5,485 nucleotides of DNA, from positions 1-5,485 of the forward strand of contig JAFAHB010000294.1 in the NCBI GenBank assembly GCA_019237435.1, given 5' to 3'. Position 1 is the first letter of the stretch. Each line of letters starts with the position of its first letter. Source of the stretch: Vulcanimicrobiota bacterium (GTDB taxonomy: Bacteria > Vulcanimicrobiota > Vulcanimicrobiia > Vulcanimicrobiales > Vulcanimicrobiaceae). Of this stretch, positions 1 to 5,233 are shown in pieces. The translations under genes were made by a program, and so were the position numbers. The notes under the pieces were generated by a model, which was not told where the DNA came from, made no database searches, and was given only the letters and a program-made list of their open reading frames with translations.

Positions 1-55
1 AGCGGCGTCCGTTCTCGGCAAGTGTTAGGAGAAATCACCCCGAATCGCAGACCGG

Positions 56-63
56 AAAGGAAA
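56..63 (+). promoter_or_regulatory. Ribosome binding site of the DUF899 gene
   Basis: The purine run AAAGGAAA lies 4 to 11 nt before the ATG at 68, with the GG core 7 nt from the start codon. It supports the ATG at 68 as the true start. No convincing -35/-10 pair is visible in bases 1-55. Confidence 0.6.
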
Positions 64-67
64 CGAA

Positions 68-754
68 ATGGCAGATTCAAGCCTCCTGATGCCCGGAACG
101 GACGACGCCTATCGTGAGTCGCGCGACAAGCTGCGTGACGCGGAGATCGAGTTGCGAGACCGGATCGAGGCCGTGGCGGCCATGCGTCGCAACCTTCCGC
201 CGGGTCCGGTCGTTCCCGACTACACGTTCATCGAGAACGGCAACCGCGTTCGCTTGTCGGAACTGTTCGCCGCGGGCAAACCGTATTTGACTCTCTACCA
301 TCTCATGTACTGGGCAAATGAAGACGACTTCTGCCCGATGTGCTCGCTCTGGATCGACGGCTTCAACGGAATCGCACCGCACGTAACGCAGCGGGCGAAT
401 TTCGTAATCGCTTCGCGAGCGCCGCTCGATAAACTGCAAGCGTGGGGCGCCCGGCGCGAGTGGCACCGCCTGCGCTTACTATCCGACGACGGCTCGGCCT
501 TTGCTCGCGACATCGATGCCGAAGATGCGGAAGGAAATCCGGACTCGACGATCGCCGTGTTCGCCAAAGAGGGCGACCACGTGCGCCACGTTTATACCGC
601 GCACCCGATGCTGGAAGAGCGCGAGCGCGGGATCGACTTGCTCTGTCCGGTTTGGCACCTCTTCGATCTGATGCCGTCCGGCCGGGGCGACTGGTATGCG
701 ACCAACGATACGTTCGACGCATCGCTGCGTGCGCTCGCCGCCAAAGCGCGCTGA
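68..754 (+). CDS. DUF899 family thioredoxin-like protein
   Basis: This 228-residue protein matches the DUF899 family, a cytoplasmic thioredoxin-fold group whose substrate is not established. Seen in the sequence: an N-terminal charged helix (about residues 14-40), a peroxiredoxin-like opening segment with YTFIENG and VRLSELF (52-67), a CPMC motif at 89-92 followed by WIDGFNG (95-101), and the family's C-terminal signature, VYTAHP (175-180), RGIDLLCPVWHLFDLMP (187-203) and GRGDWY (205-210). There is no signal peptide or membrane segment. The two cysteines of CPMC are in the thioredoxin active-site position, so a thiol-redox role is a reasonable inference. The start is supported by a purine-rich ribosome site. 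Length is normal for the family, but the last few residues sit exactly where cysteine-synthase homology starts, and the TGA stop lies in that sequence. The native C-terminus may therefore have been changed by a deletion. Confidence 0.88.
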   Translation: MADSSLLMPGTDDAYRESRDKLRDAEIELRDRIEAVAAMRRNLPPGPVVPDYTFIENGNRVRLSELFAAGKPYLTLYHLMYWANEDDFCPMCSLWIDGFNGIAPHVTQRANFVIASRAPLDKLQAWGARREWHRLRLLSDDGSAFARDIDAEDAEGNPDSTIAVFAKEGDHVRHVYTAHPMLEERERGIDLLCPVWHLFDLMPSGRGDWYATNDTFDASLRALAAKAR

Positions 755-1371
755 TCGATGATGCCGAGCGTCGCGGCGCGCTGCGTCCTGGGATGACGAT
801 CGTCGAAGCGACCGGCGGCAACACCGGAATCGGCCTTGCGTTCGTTGCGGCGATCCGAGGCTACAAGCTGATCTTAACGATGCCCGAAACGATGTCGAGC
901 GAGCGGGTCGCATTGCTGCGCCATCTTGGAGCCGAAGTCATGCTCACACCGGGCATATTGATGCGCGATGCGGTCAAGCTCGCACAGCAGATCGCCGACG
1001 AGAGGCCCGGCGCACTGCGCCTCGATCAGTTCGCAAATCCGGTAAATGCGGAAATGCATCGGCAAACGACGGCTGAGGAACTCTGGAACGACACCCGCGG
1101 CGGAGTTGACGTTTTCGTTTCCGCCGTCGGCACCGGCGGCACCATCACGGGCGTCGGCGAGGTTCTCAAGTCGCGCAAGCCGCAAGCTCGAATCGTCGCC
1201 GTTGAACCGGCCAACGCGGCCGTTCTATCGGGTCGGGATCCCGGCGCCCATCAGATCCCCGGAATCGGGGGTCGGATTCATACCGAGATTTTGAATCGTT
1301 CGATCATCGTCGCGCTATTGGCCGATTCGGCGGAACGCTACATTACGACGGCGCTCTTTTCGAGCGGCTGA
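748..1371 (+). pseudogene. cysK: Cysteine synthase (O-acetylserine sulfhydrylase) remnant with two deletions
   Basis: The plus-strand frame ending at the TGA 1369-1371 is clearly a PLP fold-type II cysteine synthase. Seen: IDDAERRGALRPGMTIVE (from 754), TGGNTGIGLA (substrate loop), LILTMPETMSSER, LGAEVMLTPG, a GTGGTITGVGEVLK phosphate-binding loop (about 1129-1170), IVAVEPA, VLSG, PGIGG and a terminal ERYITTALF. Two parts are missing. Everything before the IDDAE block is absent, about 50 residues in a normal enzyme of about 310, including the SVKDR motif with the PLP-binding lysine. Near 1299-1320, ILNRSII jumps straight to VALLADSAERY, so about 50 residues including the SSGAA motif that contacts the PLP ring are lost without breaking the frame. 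No start codon with a ribosome site precedes it; the first in-frame ATG is at 793. The product could not be catalytic. It could equally be cysM or a cystathionine beta-synthase relative, but the motifs fit cysK best. Confidence 0.85.
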
Positions 1372-1393
1372 TGGCGAGCGCGGAATCGATGAG

Positions 1394-1828
1394 CTACAGC
1401 GCGAGTAGCGGAATTCCAATCTCGGGCCGATCCGTGCGAACCAGTCCTTCTGCAAGCTCCTCGATCATGAGCTCGAGGGTAGGGCGAACCACGCCGGTCA
1501 ACAAATGGCCGCCCGTGGTGCGTCCATCGCGGTGGCCGACGACGCAATGCACGTGAAGGCGCGGTTTGCCCTGATACGTCGCGACGTTGCCGATAAACGA
1601 AAGCACCTCGACTTGCTCGTTGACTTCTATTGTTAGATAGCGCTTCTGCTCCATGTCGTAATAGCCGAGAGTTGCCTTCTGGAAGCCGCCGATGCCGTAG
1701 AGCTTGGCGGCGTCGATGCGCTCCGCGGCGAGGAATGTTCCCAGCTGCTCGAGCGCATCGTCGCCAATATCGAGGACAACCGCGTAACTTCGGCCCGACG
1801 ATTGTCGTTCGAAAGCCTTGCTCCTCAT
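1394..1828 (-). CDS. PPC/DUF296 (PD1-like) domain protein
   Basis: A 144-residue single-domain protein of the PPC/DUF296 family (Pfam PCC type), which forms trimers and is often annotated 'DNA-binding protein with PD1-like motif'; the bacterial stand-alone versions have no settled role. Seen: MRSKAF start typical of the family, RSYAVVLDIGDD (13-24), KLYGIGGFQKATLGYYD (42-58), VEVLSFIGNVA (73-83), and the signature LHVHCVVGHRDG (91-102) with GGHLL (106-110), whose histidines resemble a metal or ligand site. The reading frame is open upstream to 1909, but that extension is a shadow of the lipoprotein gene; the family start MRSK decides for the ATG at 1828. AGGAG abuts this ATG, so the site is too close for ordinary spacing and translation may depend on coupling to the lipoprotein gene, whose TGA ends 4 nt upstream. 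Confidence 0.85.
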   Translation of the reverse strand: MRSKAFERQSSGRSYAVVLDIGDDALEQLGTFLAAERIDAAKLYGIGGFQKATLGYYDMEQKRYLTIEVNEQVEVLSFIGNVATYQGKPRLHVHCVVGHRDGRTTGGHLLTGVVRPTLELMIEELAEGLVRTDRPEIGIPLLAL

Positions 1829-1832
1829 CTCC

Positions 1833-2435
1833 TCATTCGAAGTACAACGGCACTTGAAGCGATTGCGAACCTTTTCCACAGCTAACTCGCCCGGTCTCCG
1901 TCGCCGCACCCGAATACTTTGGACGCGGGCGAGCGAGCGCGTAAAGAACGTAACCGCCCGAGCTGGTGAGAGTCAGTTTCGCGGAAAAACTATCGATGAT
2001 CTTTTTACCCGCTGTGATCGCCCACGCAAGCCGGCACTTACCTTTGTAACTGATATCCGTAAACGAGATTCCATATTGCCACACGAAATTGGTCAGCACG
2101 TAGTTTTGCGGCCCGGTGAGACCAACGTTATCTTGCGTTGAGGCTCCGTTCACGCAGTCGATGCACGGGACGCCGGCTTGGTTTGGGCCATTCGCGAGAA
2201 AGTTGATCAGGATCGCAGGCACTCCGCCCTTCGGGTGAATCGAGAGCTTTTGAATCAGCACCCGGCCACCGGCCGCCTCCGGGGCGGAATCGAGCACGGC
2301 GCCGAGCCCATCAGCCACCGATTGTTGCTGACCGTTTGCAGCGGACGGTACCGTGCCCGTAGTGCCGGCGCTGGAACACGCGGCGAGCGCGACGGCGATA
2401 GACAAAATAGCAGCACGCCGAGGATTTATAAGCAT
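1833..2435 (-). CDS. Putative secreted lipoprotein, function unknown
   Basis: I do not recognise a family. The 200-residue product begins with NPRR positive charges, a hydrophobic stretch (residues 8-19) and a lipobox LAAC with the lipidated cysteine at residue 20, so it should be an exported, lipid-anchored protein. Next comes a low-complexity Ser/Gly/Thr/Gln linker (21-40), then a globular part with ILINFLANGPNQAG (75-88), a CIDC motif (91-94), two more cysteines (134, 186) and alternating beta-type segments such as YGISFTDISYKGKC and SAKLTLTSSGGYVLYAL. The four mature cysteines could form two disulfides or bind a ligand; this is inference. The start at 2435 is chosen over longer frames because GGAGG sits 5 nt before it and the signal peptide begins there. 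It is immediately followed by the PPC/DUF296 gene. Confidence 0.72.
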   Translation of the reverse strand: MLINPRRAAILSIAVALAACSSAGTTGTVPSAANGQQQSVADGLGAVLDSAPEAAGGRVLIQKLSIHPKGGVPAILINFLANGPNQAGVPCIDCVNGASTQDNVGLTGPQNYVLTNFVWQYGISFTDISYKGKCRLAWAITAGKKIIDSFSAKLTLTSSGGYVLYALARPRPKYSGAATETGRVSCGKGSQSLQVPLYFE

Positions 2436-2505
2436 TGATGCCTCCATCGTCAAAGTAGCGAGTTTGGGGCCGCTTCGCCCTGCTCGGCGAACAACCTTTA
2501 AGAGC
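2436..2505. promoter_or_regulatory. Divergent intergenic region between lipoprotein and EEP genes
   Basis: The 70 bp between the two divergent start codons must hold, or closely adjoin, the control sites for both transcripts. It contains a perfect 6-bp inverted repeat, TTCGCC (2474-2479) and GGCGAA (2486-2491), separated by 6 nt, which could be an operator half-site pair. No sigma-70 -35/-10 pair with good spacing is convincing on either strand. Confidence 0.4.
2441..2445 (-). promoter_or_regulatory. Ribosome binding site of the lipoprotein gene
   Basis: GGAGG on the minus strand, 5 nt before the ATG at 2435. It decides the start of the lipoprotein against upstream in-frame ATG codons at 2447 and beyond, and places the signal peptide at the N-terminus. 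Confidence 0.7.
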
Positions 2506-3267
2506 ATGCGCATTCTTACGATAAACTTACGTGCCGGCGGCAACGCAATCACCATCCCGACGATTGTGCGACGCGCGGCACATCTCGACGTTGGGACGAT
2601 CGTGTTTTCAGAGTATCGTGAAAACGCCGCCGGAGCGCTGCTGCGAAATGAGGCGAATCATCGAGGCTACACGCACCAAGCGTGCACGCCGGCAACACGC
2701 GGCAACGGCGTCCTGATCGTCTCGGAAGAGCCGTTTGAAGGGATTCCCAATCCGTTCGGGCTTTCAAGCGACGAATACCCCAACGCCGTTCTGCAGGCGG
2801 CTTTCGACAAGCTGCAGCTTTATGGCGTCTATTTGCCGGGGCAGGATCGAAAGCGCCCGCATTTGCGATGCCTCATTGCGTTGGCCGCCCATTGTAAGGA
2901 GATCGGCGCGACGGCGATGTGTATCGGCGACTTCAACTCGGGCCGTAACGAAACCGACATCGAGATCAACGTACGTTCCGGGCGAATGCTCGACGAGTTC
3001 AGCACCGCCGATCTCTATGCCGAGCTCGAGACGCTTTGGACCGAAGCCTGGGCGTATCTCCATCCAGGCGAGTACGAGTTCAGCTGGTACCCATTCCGCC
3101 GCGATCGCCAGTACGTTAGCCGCGCCGGTTGGCGCATTGATAAAGCGTTTGTCTCGCCCACACTTCTACCGGAACTCAAGGCGGCTGAATACGACCACGT
3201 CTTTCGAATGGACCGGCTCTCCGATCACTCGGGGCTATTGATCGAAATAGAAGCAAGCCCGGGTTGA
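2506..3267 (+). CDS. Endonuclease/exonuclease/phosphatase (EEP) family protein
   Basis: A 253-residue enzyme with the Mg-dependent EEP fold shared by exonuclease III, DNase I and sphingomyelinase-type phosphodiesterases. The active-site motifs appear in the right order: MRILTINLRAGG with Asn7, metal ligand Glu36 in IVFSEYR, GNGVLIVSEEP (67-76), YGVYLPG (106-112), the GDFN catalytic block (141-144), FSWYP (192-196), RIDKAFVSP (210-218) and the terminal SDHSG (239-243) with the Asp-His pair. All catalytic positions look intact. No signal peptide is seen, so it is probably cytoplasmic, and small size with no extra domain favours an ExoIII-like nuclease or AP endonuclease relative; the actual substrate cannot be read. 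The frame is open 51 codons further upstream, but that part is antisense to the lipoprotein gene and MRILTINL is the natural family start. The ribosome site before it (AAGAG) is weak. Its 3' end overlaps the convergent nickel/cobalt permease gene by 43 nt. Confidence 0.82.
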   Translation: MRILTINLRAGGNAITIPTIVRRAAHLDVGTIVFSEYRENAAGALLRNEANHRGYTHQACTPATRGNGVLIVSEEPFEGIPNPFGLSSDEYPNAVLQAAFDKLQLYGVYLPGQDRKRPHLRCLIALAAHCKEIGATAMCIGDFNSGRNETDIEINVRSGRMLDEFSTADLYAELETLWTEAWAYLHPGEYEFSWYPFRRDRQYVSRAGWRIDKAFVSPTLLPELKAAEYDHVFRMDRLSDHSGLLIEIEASPG

Positions 3268-4238
3268 CTGAGCGCATTTGCGATGCGGTAGAGCACTACG
3301 GAAACCAGCCAGCAGCCGATGAAGACGCCGACGATCGCGAAGCCGAGCCAGCCGGCGTCCAAACCGCCGCCAAGCATGCCGGCAATTTCGAGGCCGCCGA
3401 CCAAAATCGCGACTACAACCGACGCCGACGTAATCGTCAGGTTATAGAACAGCTTACGCGTGGGGTCGAGGAACGCCCAACCGTACGCGCCGAGCATGAG
3501 TACGCCATCGGTGGTATCGATCAGCGACATGCCTGCAGTGAAGAGTGCGGGAAAGATCAGGATGGTCCAGATCGGCAAACCTTTTCCGGCCTCGATTGCG
3601 GCGATGCCGAGCAATCCGACCTCGGTAGCGGTGTCGAAGCCCAATCCGAAGAGCAAACCGATGAGATACATGTGCCGGCTCTTTGTGACCAAGCGCAAGA
3701 GCGGCTTGAAGAAGCGGCCCAAGACCCCACGCCGGTCGAGCGACTCGCTCAACGCGCTTTCGGCGAAGTTGCCGCCTCGCTTCACTTCGCGAAGAGCGCT
3801 GAGAATGTCGGCGAGCACGAACGCATTGATCGCCGCGATCAAGAAGAGAAATCCGGCGGAGACGATCGTTCCGACGGCTCCGCCGAGGCCTTCGAAGCTC
3901 GGAAGATTTTGTCTAATCGTCGTCGCTGCCACTGCGATGAGCGTGGTCAGTACGATGACAATGGTCGAATGTCCGAGCGAGAAGAAGAAACCGACGCCCA
4001 CGGGTCTCTTGCCTTCTTGCATCAGCTTACGCGTGACGTTGTCAATCGCGCAAATGTGATCCGCATCGACCGCGTGCCGCAAGCCGAAGGTGTATGCCAG
4101 CACAGCCGTGCCCAAAAGCAGACTATGATGCGGTACGAAGAGGAGCAGCGCGACGATCCAAACGATTGCGTTACCGCCAAGGAGCAACGCGTACATCGCG
4201 ACGGCTTGCGCGCGCGTGCCACGCGTTAACTTAAGCAT
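3225..4238 (-). CDS. Nickel/cobalt permease, HoxN/HupN/NixA (NiCoT) family
   Basis: A 337-residue integral inner-membrane, high-affinity nickel and/or cobalt transporter. The family signature RHAVDADHI is at residues 54-62 in the second membrane helix, with His55, Asp58, Asp60 and His61 forming the known metal-selectivity motif; further conserved motifs are SLGHST (87-92), LGFDTATE (199-206) and DTTDGVLM (241-248). About eight hydrophobic segments can be seen, near 12-34, 39-58, 82-104, 118-146, 190-217, 222-245, 266-288 and 298-320, as expected. A GAGG lies 10 nt before the ATG. The start overlaps the end of the HAD gene by 13 nt, so both are likely on one transcript. Nickel would serve enzymes such as [NiFe]-hydrogenase or urease and cobalt would serve cobalamin; none is encoded here. 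Motifs alone do not settle Ni versus Co. No NikR site or metal riboswitch is visible. Confidence 0.93.
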   Translation of the reverse strand: MLKLTRGTRAQAVAMYALLLGGNAIVWIVALLLFVPHHSLLLGTAVLAYTFGLRHAVDADHICAIDNVTRKLMQEGKRPVGVGFFFSLGHSTIVIVLTTLIAVAATTIRQNLPSFEGLGGAVGTIVSAGFLFLIAAINAFVLADILSALREVKRGGNFAESALSESLDRRGVLGRFFKPLLRLVTKSRHMYLIGLLFGLGFDTATEVGLLGIAAIEAGKGLPIWTILIFPALFTAGMSLIDTTDGVLMLGAYGWAFLDPTRKLFYNLTITSASVVVAILVGGLEIAGMLGGGLDAGWLGFAIVGVFIGCWLVSVVLYRIANALSQPGLASISINSPE

Positions 4239-4969
4239 GCGATAATTGCCTCAATGATGCGCTTCGTCTCGTCCGGATCGCGGACTGCGATGCTTTCGGC
4301 GCCGGCCTCGAGCGCCGGATAATCGTTTCCGCCGGGAAAGAGCGCATCGCCGACAAAAAGCATCTGCGCGATCGGTACGCCGATCACGTCGCGTAGCTTG
4401 TGAATGCCGTATGCTTTATCGATGCCGGGGCGCGTCACGTCGATCGACGTCGTCCCGCCGAGCCGAACCGAAAACTCGGGCAGAGTCTTGTCGAGAATCG
4501 CCTTGATCTGCTTGCGTTTAGCGAAGTCGGGGTCCCACTTGGATTTCTCTTCCAAGGGTGCTTGCTGGCCGAGCGCCGAGTACGTGATTTGCGTTCCGCG
4601 GTCTTCGATGCGCTCACCCCAGCTTTGCTTGGGCTGAAAACCCGATTGCGCGACCGCCTGTTCTAACGCGCTCTCGATTTTCTTTTTGTCTTCGTCGCTG
4701 AGATCGTCGGAATAGAGCTTCTGCCAACCGTCGCGATATTGAAAAAACTTCGTGCCCGACGTCGGCAGTATCGATAGATTGCCGAGGTCGCTGGCGGGGG
4801 GTAGATGCCCGAGCACCTGCTCCTCGAACTGCGGAAAGTCTCCGCCGGAGATGATGGCGACTCTGACGACGGCCAGGAGGCGCTCAAGCAACTTAGCCAT
4901 CTCGTCGTCGAGCGCGGCCTTGCTCTTCGCGAGCGTGCCGTCCAAGTCGAATACGATCAACGTTTTCAC
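4226..4969 (-). CDS. HAD-IIB family hydrolase, phosphomannomutase/sugar-phosphatase-like
   Basis: A 247-residue cytoplasmic HAD-superfamily enzyme with a C2-type cap. Motif I is FDLDGTLA (7-14), with nucleophile Asp8 and acid/base Asp10; motif II is ISGG with Ser41; motif III is Lys185 in GIDKAYGI; motif IV is VGDALFPGGND with Asp208 and Asn215-Asp216. The PGGND block, the RLGGTTSIDVT segment (169-179) and EDRGTQITYSALGQQAP (122-138) in the cap resemble eukaryotic-type phosphomannomutase and its bacterial HAD-IIB relatives. A hexose-phosphate substrate is therefore plausible; mutase versus phosphatase activity cannot be told from sequence. The start is GTG at 4969, with GAGGG only 1 nt away, which is unusually close, but the DxDGT motif position leaves no room for a later start. 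It precedes and overlaps the nickel/cobalt permease gene by 13 nt. Confidence 0.85.
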   Translation of the reverse strand: MKTLIVFDLDGTLAKSKAALDDEMAKLLERLLAVVRVAIISGGDFPQFEEQVLGHLPPASDLGNLSILPTSGTKFFQYRDGWQKLYSDDLSDEDKKKIESALEQAVAQSGFQPKQSWGERIEDRGTQITYSALGQQAPLEEKSKWDPDFAKRKQIKAILDKTLPEFSVRLGGTTSIDVTRPGIDKAYGIHKLRDVIGVPIAQMLFVGDALFPGGNDYPALEAGAESIAVRDPDETKRIIEAIIACLS

Positions 4970-5055
4970 GCCCTCTATATTGTGCCGCGAAAGCTCCTTC
5001 CCCGCCTCAATTTGGATAACAGCGCATTGCGCATCGGAGGACCAGGCGCCGGCAT
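4970..5055. other. Gap between HAD gene and tRNA promoter
   Basis: This should carry the promoter of the minus-strand HAD-permease pair, but no well-spaced -35/-10 pair stands out. It contains a short perfect palindrome GCGCA-T-TGCGC (5022-5032) and a purine-rich GGAAGGAG on the minus strand (complement of 4994-5001) that has no start codon at usable distance. Confidence 0.35.
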
Positions 5056-5084
5056 TTGACAGAGCGAAGCGGCTCAGCTAGTTG
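5056..5084 (+). promoter_or_regulatory. Probable sigma-70 promoter of tRNA-Glu
   Basis: A perfect TTGACA -35 box (5056-5061) is followed, after 17 nt, by TAGTTG (5079-5084) at the -10 position. The -10 is a poor match to TATAAT. Initiation near 5090-5092 would leave a leader of only a few nt before the mature tRNA at 5094. The location and perfect -35 make it credible; the weak -10 keeps confidence moderate. Confidence 0.5.
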
Positions 5085-5093
5085 TAGCCCCGC

Positions 5094-5168
5094 GGCGCCA
5101 TCGTCTATCGGTTAGGACACTGCCCTTTCAAGGCGGAAAGACGGGTTCGATTCCCGTTGGCGCTACCA
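5094..5168 (+). tRNA. trnE: tRNA-Glu (anticodon UUC), CCA encoded
   Basis: The sequence folds as a full cloverleaf. Acceptor GGCGCCA (5094-5100) pairs with TGGCGCT (5158-5164), with a G-U at the first pair; discriminator A5165; genomic CCA 5166-5168. D-arm stem GTC (5103-5105) pairs with GAC (5116-5118). Anticodon stem CTGCC/GGCGG (5120-5124, 5132-5136) holds loop CTTTCAA with anticodon TTC at 5127-5129. T-arm ACGGG/CCCGT (5141-5145, 5153-5157) has loop TTCGATT. Total 75 nt. It decodes GAA and, by wobble, GAG. Its 3' half is also the end of a minus-strand integrase frame, so it is probably an attachment site. Confidence 0.97.
5128..5168. other. Putative integration (att) core at tRNA-Glu 3' half
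   Basis: The minus-strand tyrosine-recombinase remnant runs into the tRNA, and its last 12 residues (VAPTGIEPVFPP) are simply the antisense of the tRNA 3' half; its stop is the complement of 5128-5130. Integrase genes of tRNA-targeting elements often end this way beside attL. The exact core length cannot be set without the other end of the element. Confidence 0.45.
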
Positions 5169-5173
5169 AGGAA

Positions 5174-5200
5174 AGCCCATGTTTATGGGCTCTTTTTATT
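5174..5200 (+). terminator. Rho-independent terminator after tRNA-Glu
   Basis: A perfect 7-bp stem, AGCCCAT (5174-5180) with ATGGGCT (5185-5191), closes a GTTT loop and is followed by CTTTTTATT. It starts 5 nt past the tRNA CCA and fits an intrinsic terminator on the plus strand. There is no matching T-tract on the minus strand, so it would not be a good terminator for the integrase remnant. Confidence 0.88.
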
Positions 5201-5214
5201 CCGAACGCCGGTTT

Positions 5215-5233
5215 TTGACTTATTCTTGACTTA
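5215..5233 (+). repeat. Tandem TTGACTTA direct repeat
   Basis: Two exact copies of TTGACTTA (5215-5222 and 5226-5233) are spaced 11 bp start to start, about one helical turn, so both copies face the same side of the DNA. They lie between the tRNA terminator and the integrase remnant, where arm-type integrase or excisionase sites are found in tRNA-targeting elements. The function is inference. Confidence 0.5.

Noticed and set aside
1..67. Possible end of an upstream gene
   Set aside because: One frame closes with TAG near base 25, but fewer than ten codons are visible, so nothing can be assigned.
442..747. Upstream half of the long plus-strand frame that ends in the cysteine synthase remnant
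   Set aside because: This part is Arg-rich and lies out of frame inside the DUF899 gene; sulfhydrylase similarity starts only at about 748.
1829..1909. Longer N-terminus for the PPC/DUF296 protein
   Set aside because: The extension overlaps the lipoprotein coding region, is Arg-rich and has no family similarity; MRSK is the common start of the family.
2353..2505. Longer N-terminus for the EEP protein
   Set aside because: The extra 51 codons are antisense to the lipoprotein gene and the fold's first strand starts at MRILTINL.
2436..2555. Longer N-terminus for the lipoprotein
   Set aside because: It would bury the signal peptide 40 residues inside the protein and ignores the GGAGG site 5 nt before the ATG at 2435.
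3264..4229. A 321-codon open frame on the plus strand across the permease gene
   Set aside because: It is exactly antisense to the well-supported NiCoT gene; its translation is a highly charged, low-complexity run of Asp/Glu/Arg/Gln with no family motif, as expected for the complement of a membrane protein.
4994..5001. Strong Shine-Dalgarno-like GGAAGGAG on the minus strand upstream of the HAD gene
   Set aside because: No ATG, GTG or TTG follows at 4-12 nt, and the HAD start is about 25 nt further on, so it does not mark a gene start.
5022..5032. Palindrome GCGCATTGCGC as an operator or terminator
   Set aside because: Only 5-bp arms, made mostly of GC, with no T-tract and no related copy in the window; chance is likely.
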